This document shows, one piece after another, positions 53,678-62,070 of a stretch of 64,000 bases of DNA (position 1 is its first letter; each line of letters starts with the position of its first letter). The stretch is from positions 1 to 64,000 of the forward strand of contig JAKAYL010000002.1 in the NCBI GenBank assembly GCA_021809545.1, read 5' to 3'. Made by a program: the position numbers and the translations under genes. The notes beneath the pieces were generated by a model. It ran no database searches and was not told the origin of the DNA. It saw only the letters and a list, made by a program, of their open reading frames with translations. Source of the DNA: Thermoplasmata archaeon. GTDB lineage: Archaea; Thermoplasmatota; Thermoplasmata; Lutacidiplasmatales; UBA184.

Positions 53678-56600
53678 TCAACGGGAGCGGAAACGGTCCC
53701 GGCTCCCGAGCATCCCTGGTTTCGCCGTGTTTGTGAGGCCCTTGTTCCTCCGTCGGAGGAGGAGAACGATCACCAAGACCACCACGACCACAGCGGCCAC
53801 CGCGAGGAGAATGAGGGCTAGGCTTCCCGAGGAATTACTGCCATTGCAGTTCGAGGTGCACGTTGGCGGAGGGCTGGTGGAGCCGGCCGACACCTGGACG
53901 ACCTGCGTCTGGGAGACCTTGGCCCCGGAGGCATCGGTCGCGTTGACGGTCACGGTGTAGTTCCCGGCCGATGCGTAGGTGTGGGTTGCGGTCCCGGTGG
54001 AGGGTTCCCCGGTCAAGACCGCGCTGGTGTCCCCGAAGTCGACCGTGACCCCCCCGTACGGGGTCGCCCCGCCCGTTACGTCCCAGGAGACCTTGACCGA
54101 GAGCGGAGCCTTCCCGCTCGAAGGGGTGACCCCGAGGCTAACGGCGAGCGGGGGCAAGTTCGAGGTGACATCGATCGTGACGGTTTGGCGGGCGGTCCCC
54201 CCGATGGAATCGGTCAGGTTCACGGTCAGGTTGTACGTCCCGGGACTGGAGTAGACGTGGGAAGCGGAACCCGTCGCGGGCTGGCCTGCGAGGGAAACTG
54301 AGCCATCGCCGAAGTTGACGGTGACCCCGCCATACGGTGTGACGCCGCCCGTAGCGTTCCAGTTCGCCGTGACGCTGAGGGGGGCGGTCCCGTTGATCGG
54401 GCTGGCCGATAGGGAAACGGAGAAGTGCGAGTAGAGAACCTCGGTTCCGGTAAGGTTGAGCGGGACGCCCGCCTGGTCACGGAAAGAGACGTTGACCGTG
54501 TAGCTGCCTCCGGTGGTGAAGTTGTAGGTCACCGGGGAACCCGACTGCGAGGGGAGCCCGGACACGTTCCAAGCGAAGGAGCCGTAGGGCGGAACTCCCC
54601 CGGAGGCCACCACAGAGAACTGGATGCTCGCGGGGGCATCGACCAGCGTGGAATTGGAGTAGAGCGTCGCCTGGAGCGGAGGAGCGGTGTAGTCGAAGCT
54701 GAGCGTCCCGTTCAGGTTCAACCCGACGATAACGAAGGGGCCCCCCGCATAGAGGACGGCGGCCGCCGGGTACCAGGCACCCCCGAGGAGCGGGGTGAGG
54801 TCGTTCAGGACCGCTCCGGCCGTTCCCGAGTAGACGACGGGCACGTTGGTCCGATTCGCGGACTCATTGCCGGTCCCCGAGACGAGCACGCTCGAGCCCC
54901 AAACGGCGATGGAATTCAGCGCGGAGGTGGGCACCGGGAATATGAAGTAGGGCTGTCCGGAGAAGAACGACCCGGGGACCCAGGTGTAGGGTTGGCTACC
55001 GTTCAGCACCCAAAAGGCCGACCCGTTCCAAGCGACCGTGCCCGGGTTGGGCACGTCGAGACTGAGGCCGAAGGTCGTGCTCACGTTGAGGAACCCGGAA
55101 GAATTGTAGTACCAGAGATCCCCGGAAAGGGTTCCGCTCTCTCCCCCCAGCAGTGCGTCCCCGGGAGCACCGGGGATGATCGCGGTCACTCCGAGGGTGA
55201 TCGACGTCACCTGGGAAGAAAGGTTCGTCCAGTTGCCCGTAGCGGGGGCGTAGGAAAAGAGACCACCACCACCGAGGGGGAGAATGCCTCCTGCCCAGAG
55301 CGAGGAGTTCACCCACCCCAGGCTGAAGAGGGTCTCTGCCGGGGAGGGGAGGGTGCGGAACGCCCCGGTGGAGAGGTTGTAGCTGAAGACCCGGGCAGAG
55401 TCCGATAGGTAGAGCGTGTCCGGGCCGAACGCGGCGGCCGAGAGGAGTCCGGTCCCGGACGGGATGAGGGACTCGAGGTTGGTGACATTGCGGGTGCTCA
55501 GGTTCACGAGGAACCCGTCACCCTGGGTTCCGTTCCATCCACCCATCCAGACCCGCCCGTCCCCGAAGACGAGGCTCCCGCCCGAGACGAATCCTGTGGG
55601 CAGGTCCACGGCCGAGGGAGAAGCACCGGGAGTCCAGGAGGTGAGGAATCCCCCCATCCCATTGCGGTAGCCACCGACCACGAGGGCTGAGCCCATCCAG
55701 AGGAGGGCCAGAGGATTCGTGGTGTTGGTCCACGGGGCGGAGAGAGACAAGGGGGAGACCGTAGAGAGCGCGGCATCGAGGTCAGCTGCGCCCGAGGGAG
55801 AGGCGAGCGTGAAATTGGTCCCCGCCACGCGGGAGTCCGCGGCGAAGGCCGAGGGGGTACCAAGGACGGAGGTGATCTGGGAGGTCACGTCCACGAAGGA
55901 GCCGGTCGCCAGATCGAAGACGCCCCAGTGGTAGGTGAAGGAGGAGGACTCCAGGCTCTGGAGGAGCACGTAGTTCCCCGTCACGGCCAGCGGCACGGCC
56001 GGCGAGGTGAAGGCCGACGCCGCGGGGAGATACCCCGAGAGGTTCTGAAAGGTCCAGCCCGAGGTAGAGTTGTACGAGAGGATCCCGAAGGTGTTTTGGG
56101 AGCGGTTCGTGGTCAACAGGAAAGCGCCTCGCGAGCCCAGGGCGTGGGAAGGGACACCGAACGTGGCGGGGATCTTGCCGCTCAGGTTCTGGAACCCCGA
56201 GCTTGCGTTGTAGGAGAAGAGCAGCGTCTCAGGCCCCGAGAAGCTCAGGTTCTGCCCCACGAGGAGGACCGAGCTTCCGTCCGAGGCGCCCCCGTAGAGC
56301 GTGCGAAGGTCGGGCGGTAGGGAAAGGTTCGCCGCCGCGCCGGTCGTAGGGTTCTGCGCCCAGACCCGGGACGGAGGGCTGAGCACGTTGAAGGAAGCGT
56401 CCCAGTAGTAGGCGGTCGGGGTGGGGGAGGAAAGTTCCCCGATCCCGAAGGATTGCCCGATCACGTACTGGGAGGCGACGCTCACGTTGACCGTGGACAA
56501 GAAACCGGAGGAGGTGTCCGAGAGGGCGACCGGGGGACCCAAGCTGAGCGTTCCGGTCTTCGGCATCTGCGTGCCGTTGTCCGTCCCTAACACGGCGACC

Positions 56601-56869
56601 TGGGTGCCCGAGAGGGGGAGAAGACCTGTGACCTCGGACCAGGAACCCCCGGGAAGGGAGGGGATTCGGGAGGTCAGGTTGACGGGGGGCTCCGCGACCG
56701 ACCCGGTGTCGAGAGGGCATTGCGTGCACCCGGCCGCGGGAACCAGGTCGGGTGCGGATCCCACGCTCCCGCTTCCGTGGCCCGGTAGAGTCGGGGCACC
56801 GGCGAAGGCCGCGGGCACCGAAAGCCCGAGGCAGGCAAGAAGGACAAGGACCGCAGGGACGCTACGCAT
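53678..56869 (-). CDS. Giant surface protein: propeller-like region, three PKD domains, membrane anchor
   Basis: Predicted 1063 residues. Signal peptide (1-23) after a TATA box at 56898-56905 (leader of about 6 bases). Residues about 60-760 are a Ser/Asn/Gly-rich all-beta region with repeated 'LFSYNxSSGxFxxL' units, like Kelch-type propellers. Then three PKD domains (about 765-1010, 'PYGGVTVNFGDGS' and near-identical 'PYGGVTVDFGDTS'), a membrane helix (about 1022-1043) and a basic cytoplasmic tail ending RDRFRSR. Only Cys near residue 47 and in 'TCTSNC' before the helix. Likely adhesin. Confidence 0.72.
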   Translation of the reverse strand: MRSVPAVLVLLACLGLSVPAAFAGAPTLPGHGSGSVGSAPDLVPAAGCTQCPLDTGSVAEPPVNLTSRIPSLPGGSWSEVTGLLPLSGTQVAVLGTDNGTQMPKTGTLSLGPPVALSDTSSGFLSTVNVSVASQYVIGQSFGIGELSSPTPTAYYWDASFNVLSPPSRVWAQNPTTGAAANLSLPPDLRTLYGGASDGSSVLLVGQNLSFSGPETLLFSYNASSGFQNLSGKIPATFGVPSHALGSRGAFLLTTNRSQNTFGILSYNSTSGWTFQNLSGYLPAASAFTSPAVPLAVTGNYVLLQSLESSSFTYHWGVFDLATGSFVDVTSQITSVLGTPSAFAADSRVAGTNFTLASPSGAADLDAALSTVSPLSLSAPWTNTTNPLALLWMGSALVVGGYRNGMGGFLTSWTPGASPSAVDLPTGFVSGGSLVFGDGRVWMGGWNGTQGDGFLVNLSTRNVTNLESLIPSGTGLLSAAAFGPDTLYLSDSARVFSYNLSTGAFRTLPSPAETLFSLGWVNSSLWAGGILPLGGGGLFSYAPATGNWTNLSSQVTSITLGVTAIIPGAPGDALLGGESGTLSGDLWYYNSSGFLNVSTTFGLSLDVPNPGTVAWNGSAFWVLNGSQPYTWVPGSFFSGQPYFIFPVPTSALNSIAVWGSSVLVSGTGNESANRTNVPVVYSGTAGAVLNDLTPLLGGAWYPAAAVLYAGGPFVIVGLNLNGTLSFDYTAPPLQATLYSNSTLVDAPASIQFSVVASGGVPPYGSFAWNVSGLPSQSGSPVTYNFTTGGSYTVNVSFRDQAGVPLNLTGTEVLYSHFSVSLSASPINGTAPLSVTANWNATGGVTPYGGVTVNFGDGSVSLAGQPATGSASHVYSSPGTYNLTVNLTDSIGGTARQTVTIDVTSNLPPLAVSLGVTPSSGKAPLSVKVSWDVTGGATPYGGVTVDFGDTSAVLTGEPSTGTATHTYASAGNYTVTVNATDASGAKVSQTQVVQVSAGSTSPPPTCTSNCNGSNSSGSLALILLAVAAVVVVVLVIVLLLRRRNKGLTNTAKPGMLGSRDRFRSR

Positions 56870-57034
56870 GCTCGGCGGTCCACGGAGGCCCCCCCTCCTT
56901 AAAAGCGTTCGCGCGCAAGGGCCGCAACCCTCTCGGGGCAACGGTCCCTGAGCAACTCTGCTCTCGGAGATCGGGAAGGGGACAGAGGAACCACGCACCA
57001 CGCCTTCCCTCTCCGGGTCCGACCGATCGATCCT

Positions 57035-60000
57035 CTACGGCGCCTGCGGCGCGGTGCCGAACCGAGAGGGCGGGGAGGCAGCGACCATCAGGACCGGGAA
57101 CCCCATTCCCAGGTTCTCCAGCGCCGGATGCGTGGTGTGCAGGGCGATCGTAACGGGAGAGATAGCGTGGTAACCCGAGCCAGAGATGGGAGTGGCGGGG
57201 GGTTGCCCATTGTAGGTGACGTGCACCAACCAGACAGAGGCGGCCGAGGACATCTCCCAAGAGACGCCGTTCTGGGAATCGGTATGGGCATCCACCAGGA
57301 TCCTTCCTCCCGAGGTGCTCACGATCACGGCGACATGGTCGACGTTCCAGATGTTCGTGCCGGTAACGTCGTTCCAGTTGTAGCCGATGAAGTCTCCCGG
57401 CTGGAGCTGCGAGAGCTGGGCGGAGGAGACCGAAGTGGCGGGGACGAGACCGTTCGTGACCGAGGTCGCCCACTTGGCGTTCAACATGTCCCCGACGAGA
57501 TGGGGTGCGGAGGGAATGCCGTAGGGGCCGCCGCTCGTGGCATCGGGCAGCTTCTCGATCGGCACCCCGCCTCCACCATCGTCACCGATGGCGCTGCTCA
57601 CGAAGTGGGCGCAGTCGCACCCGTTGTTGTTCTCGTAGCTCGTGATGGTTGCGCCCGGGCCGCCATCCTGACTGGGGGAGAGGAGCCCGCCGCAGAGCCA
57701 GAAGTACCCGTCCTTGTTGACCTCGTTCCAGTACGTGTTCGCGTAACTTACCGCCGCGTTCCGGTTGTAGGCGCCCGATCCCGGACCGCCCCCGCTGCTT
57801 CCCGTCGTGCACTGGTCGTTCGGACAAACGGTGGACCAGGGCAGATTGGCCTGATTCTGGTTGTAGCCGGAGCACCGGACTGAGCCGGTGCCGGTGAACC
57901 CGTTCGGAGCCCATTTGCAATAGGCGCCCGAGATGTAACTGCCCCAGAAGCAGGAGAAGCTGTTCCCGCAATCCTGGTACTCCGCGTAGGACCATTCGAA
58001 CGCGCAGGTGGGGTTGAAGTAAACCCCACCCCAGTCCGTAGCCCCGGAGCACTGGGAGTAGGAAGGGTACCCGGTGATCGGGCTGGGCTCACCCTGGGGC
58101 ACCGGCTGGGGCTGGAGACATTGTCCCGACGGGGAGGTCTGGGCCGGATGACCCAGCTGAAGGATCCCGAGTGCCTGGCATCCCGAGTTGGGGGCAACGG
58201 TGGAGCAGGCCCCGCTGCCGCCCTCGATCGCCCCGGGGCAGAAGGTGCTTTCTTGGTACGCCATGGAAACGACCGTGATCACGAGCGCGCTTGACGGGAA
58301 GCCCCCGTTCATGGCGCAGTCCACCGCGGCCTGAAGGTTGAGGGAATGACCGTTCTGATAGTAACTCTGATCGGGACACCCGGCCCCGGCGCCCCCGCCT
58401 CCGCCACCGCCGCCACCACCACCACCGCCTCCCCCGCCTCCACCGCCGCCGACGGCGGGAGGGTGCTCGAGGGTGTAGAGGAAGTTCCAGAACTCGGTGT
58501 TGGGGATGGCAGCTCCACCGTCATCCAGGGCGAACCACCCTAGGTTCTGGAGATGGTGGTAGACGCTCCAGTTCGCCTCGGACTCCATCGCGGGCAGTGC
58601 GTTCGGGCTCCCCGCACAGTTGACGGAGCTGAGCAGCGCCCCCAACTGGTTTCCCGTAAGGCCCGCGGCCTGGAGGGTTTGGATGGCCTGCTCGTAACCC
58701 GTGACCGAGCAGGTGAAGTCCTTGAGGTACCAGGTGACGCCCGCCCCCGCCATGGCGGGGAGGAACCAGAAGTCACTGCCCGAGTTGCCGGTCTCCCAGA
58801 GGCTGGAGGAGCCGACGAGGGCATCCAATTGGAGTCCCTTGGCCTTGAGCGCGGAGGCGAAGCTGTGCATGAAGTTGCCGAAGAGAACACCCTCGCCGCT
58901 CGAGACGCCGACCCCGTCACAAGGAGTGGGCTCGAAGTCCACGACATAGCCCTTGTACCCGCTAGCCTGGGCGACCCCGACAGCCGACTGGATGAAATGG
59001 GCCTGGGCCCCTGCTCCGGAGGAGAGGAAGGTCTGCAACGATGCGGCGGGGCACCCCCCCGCGGTAATGGTTGCGAACACCGGGAGACTGTTCTTCTGAC
59101 CCCAGGAAGTGAGGTTGTTCTGGGGGTTGAGGAACCAGGAGGCGGGCTCAAAGCCGCCAGACGGAGTGAGTTCGTAACCGTACTCCGCGAGGTCCTGCAT
59201 GTCGGGAACGAGAGCGGTGTAGGTCGAGGAGAAGGCCGAGGCATTTCCGATCCAGGCACACGACTGGCAGACGACCGGGAGGAAGTATGCGGGCGGCGCA
59301 GTGATGGCCACGGCGATCACCGAGGTAGCGGTCGTGCCCTGCCCGTCCGTCACGGTGAGGGTGGCGGTGTAGCGGCCCTCGGCGGAGTAGACGTGAGCGG
59401 GGTTCTGAGAAGTGCTCGTACTTCCGTCGCCGAAGTTCCAAGAGTAGGCATAGGGTGGGAGCCCTCCCGCGGCGGCTCCTTCAAATTGGAATGTCGTGGC
59501 CGATGCTTCCCCGCTTCCGGGGGAGACGGACGCCCTGGCGGTGAGCTTCGGCACCTTGACCGTGATGGCGAAGGTATTCGACACCGAGTTCCCGGCGCTG
59601 TCCCTGACGGTCAGGGTCGCCTGGTAGTTGCCCTGGGCGGTATAGTTGTGGGACGTCGCCGAAGAGTAATTCAACGCACTATTGTCCCCGAAGTTCCATG
59701 TGTAGTTGTAGGGAGGGCTGCCGCCCGAGGGGGTGGTGGCGAAGTTGACCTGGAGCGGAATGTTCCCACTCACCGGACCGACCGTGTTGCTCACCTTCAG
59801 GGGTCCGCCGATGCCACCTCCCCCTCCTCCGGCGCATCCCGCAGGATACTGCCATAGCATCCATTGCTGGCTATAGAGGGTCACGACCAGGTTGACGTCG
59901 ACCGTGAGGCTGAGCCCCCAGAACTGGAGACCGATCTTCTTCAACCCGGCGACGACCTGCAGCCCCACCGAGAGCGAGAGACAGTACTTGAACGAGGACA

Positions 60001-61213
60001 AGGTGGCGGTCAGTTGTCCCTGGAAGTCGAGGTAGGGGCGGATGTAGAAATAGGGCCCGACGATGGAATAGTAGAATTTCGTGTCGACCTTCGGCACGTC
60101 GGCGTAGGCCCATACATCGAAAGAGGCCTGCAGGGTCGGGGCGGTGACCGTCGTAGTGTTACTATACTTGCTGATCGGCTGCCATCCGTTCGCGGAGCTG
60201 TACTCGAATCCCGCCTCCGCGGTGAAGGTATAGTCGATGGAAGCGCTCACTTGTGCGTCGACCGTGACCTGGACCCCCAGCACGATCTCCGGGGTGATGG
60301 AAATCTCCACGGGGACCGGGCCGATGTCGAACCAGAGGTTCCAGGTGGTCAGCGGGTAGGTCACGCTCGCCTGGTAACTCACCTTGTCGGAGATCGAGGC
60401 GGAGAGAAGGGCATCGTTGGTCATCTCGAGCTTGACCGAGAACTGGTTGACATTGATCCCGCAAGGGACGAAGAGACACCACTTGAGGGAAACGTCGAGG
60501 TAGGCCTTGAGCTCGACATCGAGGGAGTCCGTGGCGGAGATCGAGATCGTGACCACGTTCGACCCACCCTTGAAGTGGGTGGTGGTCTTCCAAGTGTACC
60601 CGTACGTCTGCGACCAAGAGAGGAGAGTCACGGTCCCGCCCGCGCTGATATCCGTGGTGACGTGCCCATACTTGGCCACCGCCTGGGAGTACTCCATCGG
60701 ACCGTCGATCCACACCTTGCCCTGAAGGATGACGTTCGTGATGGAAGCGTTCGTTGTGTTGAGGATGTATTCTCCGTTCGCAAAGAGCTTCTGCGTGACC
60801 ACCCGGAAGACCCCCGGCTGCTGGATGCTCACAAGGACGGAACCGGGCTGTACCCCCTGGATCTGGGTGGCCGTGTATCGGAAATAATAGACAGAGCCTT
60901 GCACCGCGAGGAGCTTTCCCATCGTGGAGGGCCCCAAGACCATGACCTGTTTGTTGATGTAGACGCCCTGGGTCTGCACAACGTACCCATTGCTGAAGTA
61001 GGTGCCGTTCGCCACGGAGGTGGCATAGTTGTTGATATCACCGACCTGGGAGGTCGTGGAGGGGACGGCCTTCGCAGAGACCGGAGCTGCCACGTTCCCC
61101 GGGGCTATCTGGATCGCTGAAGCACCGGAGGAAAGGACCAGGATGCCCAGTACGAGGAAGACGTAATGTGCGGGGTGGCTCCTCAGGCTCCACAGATCCT
61201 GCCACAGCGCCAT
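57035..61213 (-). CDS. Secreted multi-domain cell-wall hydrolase candidate
   Basis: Predicted 1392 residues. Signal helix (about 15-35); a unique beta-rich domain (about 50-470); two PKD domains (about 474-645, 'NYTWNFGDN', 'AYSWNFGDG'); a TIM-barrel glycosidase-like domain (about 660-915) with 'GYKGYVVDFEPTPCDGVGVS' near 752, like GH18/GH25-type acid residues; a Gly-only linker (about 919-941); a Cys-rich lysozyme/transglycosylase-like domain (about 955-1137) with 'MAYQESTFCPG' and 'LGILQLGH'; and an amidase_6/NlpC-like domain (about 1148-1345) with 'YNRNAAVSYANTYWNEV', Cys in 'CDCAHFVSSA' and His in 'VDHVAVIV'. No anchor, so released. Predicted to cut peptidoglycan, which archaea do not make, hence other cells' walls. 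Confidence 0.72.
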   Translation of the reverse strand: MALWQDLWSLRSHPAHYVFLVLGILVLSSGASAIQIAPGNVAAPVSAKAVPSTTSQVGDINNYATSVANGTYFSNGYVVQTQGVYINKQVMVLGPSTMGKLLAVQGSVYYFRYTATQIQGVQPGSVLVSIQQPGVFRVVTQKLFANGEYILNTTNASITNVILQGKVWIDGPMEYSQAVAKYGHVTTDISAGGTVTLLSWSQTYGYTWKTTTHFKGGSNVVTISISATDSLDVELKAYLDVSLKWCLFVPCGINVNQFSVKLEMTNDALLSASISDKVSYQASVTYPLTTWNLWFDIGPVPVEISITPEIVLGVQVTVDAQVSASIDYTFTAEAGFEYSSANGWQPISKYSNTTTVTAPTLQASFDVWAYADVPKVDTKFYYSIVGPYFYIRPYLDFQGQLTATLSSFKYCLSLSVGLQVVAGLKKIGLQFWGLSLTVDVNLVVTLYSQQWMLWQYPAGCAGGGGGGIGGPLKVSNTVGPVSGNIPLQVNFATTPSGGSPPYNYTWNFGDNSALNYSSATSHNYTAQGNYQATLTVRDSAGNSVSNTFAITVKVPKLTARASVSPGSGEASATTFQFEGAAAGGLPPYAYSWNFGDGSTSTSQNPAHVYSAEGRYTATLTVTDGQGTTATSVIAVAITAPPAYFLPVVCQSCAWIGNASAFSSTYTALVPDMQDLAEYGYELTPSGGFEPASWFLNPQNNLTSWGQKNSLPVFATITAGGCPAASLQTFLSSGAGAQAHFIQSAVGVAQASGYKGYVVDFEPTPCDGVGVSSGEGVLFGNFMHSFASALKAKGLQLDALVGSSSLWETGNSGSDFWFLPAMAGAGVTWYLKDFTCSVTGYEQAIQTLQAAGLTGNQLGALLSSVNCAGSPNALPAMESEANWSVYHHLQNLGWFALDDGGAAIPNTEFWNFLYTLEHPPAVGGGGGGGGGGGGGGGGGGGGAGAGCPDQSYYQNGHSLNLQAAVDCAMNGGFPSSALVITVVSMAYQESTFCPGAIEGGSGACSTVAPNSGCQALGILQLGHPAQTSPSGQCLQPQPVPQGEPSPITGYPSYSQCSGATDWGGVYFNPTCAFEWSYAEYQDCGNSFSCFWGSYISGAYCKWAPNGFTGTGSVRCSGYNQNQANLPWSTVCPNDQCTTGSSGGGPGSGAYNRNAAVSYANTYWNEVNKDGYFWLCGGLLSPSQDGGPGATITSYENNNGCDCAHFVSSAIGDDGGGGVPIEKLPDATSGGPYGIPSAPHLVGDMLNAKWATSVTNGLVPATSVSSAQLSQLQPGDFIGYNWNDVTGTNIWNVDHVAVIVSTSGGRILVDAHTDSQNGVSWEMSSAASVWLVHVTYNGQPPATPISGSGYHAISPVTIALHTTHPALENLGMGFPVLMVAASPPSRFGTAPQAP
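58389..58460 (-). repeat. Poly-glycine codon tract (imperfect ccg/cca triplets)
   Basis: A run of about 22 consecutive Gly codons written mainly as rc of cc-n triplets. It separates the glycosidase-like from the lysozyme-like domain and may change length by slippage. Confidence 0.6.
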
Positions 61214-61270
61214 TCCTTCTTAGTGCCCCGCTCTCCCGAAAGTGACTGCGCCCGACGGCGCATCGTGTGA

Positions 61271-61296
61271 TATATATTGGCATAGTACCATATATT
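61271..61296. promoter_or_regulatory. AT-rich element between divergent surface genes
   Basis: tatatatt (61271-61278) works as a TATA box for the gene at 57035-61213 (transcription near 61248). It is also one arm of an imperfect inverted repeat, atatattgg (61272-61280) / ccatatatt (61288-61296). Confidence 0.45.
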
Positions 61297-61480
61297 CCTT
61301 CCGGTAAGAGACGGCAAAGCGACGCCCAGAGATTGAGAAAGGCCCCGACGGACGGTCCGGTAGATTTCGCTTCAGGAGGGGGAGGGGTCCCCATCTGGGA
61401 AGTCTCCCCCAGATTCAAGAGACCGGGCGAAAGCCTTTTAGCCCCGCCGAGGTTGCTACGCCAACTCACGGGGCTGGAAA

Positions 61481-62038
61481 ATGCGAACGAGATACTTGCG
61501 GGGGAATCGCCGAGGTGCGTTGGAAGGAGTGCCGTTGTACCTGATCATTCTGATCGTCATTGCAGCGATCGTCGTGGTGATCCTGCTGGGCTGGCTCTCT
61601 AGCATTCAGCATCCCACGATAGGATCGGTCGCGACCACCGTCGGTGGTTCGAGCACCATGACCATCAGCGGGACGACCTCCTGTTCGGGAACGGCGTACT
61701 GGTGCTTCACACCGGACAACGCGACCGGAGGATGCCGCTACACCTACCTGCAGTCCGCAACCCAACCCGCCGTCCAGATCCAGGTCCAAGACAGCCACGG
61801 GAATCCCCTCGGAGGGGTCACCGTCACGCTCACGGCGAACTCGGGAGTGAACATCACAGGGGCCAACATCGCCAACACCGGGTCGAACGGGATCGCCGCC
61901 TTCTCCACGCTCACCGGTTCCGTTAACGCCAACACGCAGAGCGCCACGATCTCGGTATCGGCGTCCTACGGTTCGGGCGGAACCCCGAGCACGGATGGCG
62001 GTGGCACCATCATCGTAGACCCACCGGCTGGCTGCTGA
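61481..62038 (+). CDS. Type IV pilin-like protein with RRG signal and Ig-like domain
   Basis: Predicted 185 residues. N-terminus 'MRTRYLRGNRRGALEGVPLY' then hydrophobic LIILIVIAAIVVVILLGWL: closest among the window's pilins to the RRG-x-E-x-PL pattern. Exported part contains two Cys pairs and a Big_1-like Ig domain (about 95-170; 'DSHGNPLGGVTVTLTANSGV'). A TATA-like element at 61435-61441. Probably the pilin subunit of the second pilus locus. Confidence 0.72.
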   Translation: MRTRYLRGNRRGALEGVPLYLIILIVIAAIVVVILLGWLSSIQHPTIGSVATTVGGSSTMTISGTTSCSGTAYWCFTPDNATGGCRYTYLQSATQPAVQIQVQDSHGNPLGGVTVTLTANSGVNITGANIANTGSNGIAAFSTLTGSVNANTQSATISVSASYGSGGTPSTDGGGTIIVDPPAGC

Positions 62039-62070
62039 TCGGGGCCACCCCCCCGACGTGAGAGGGAGGC

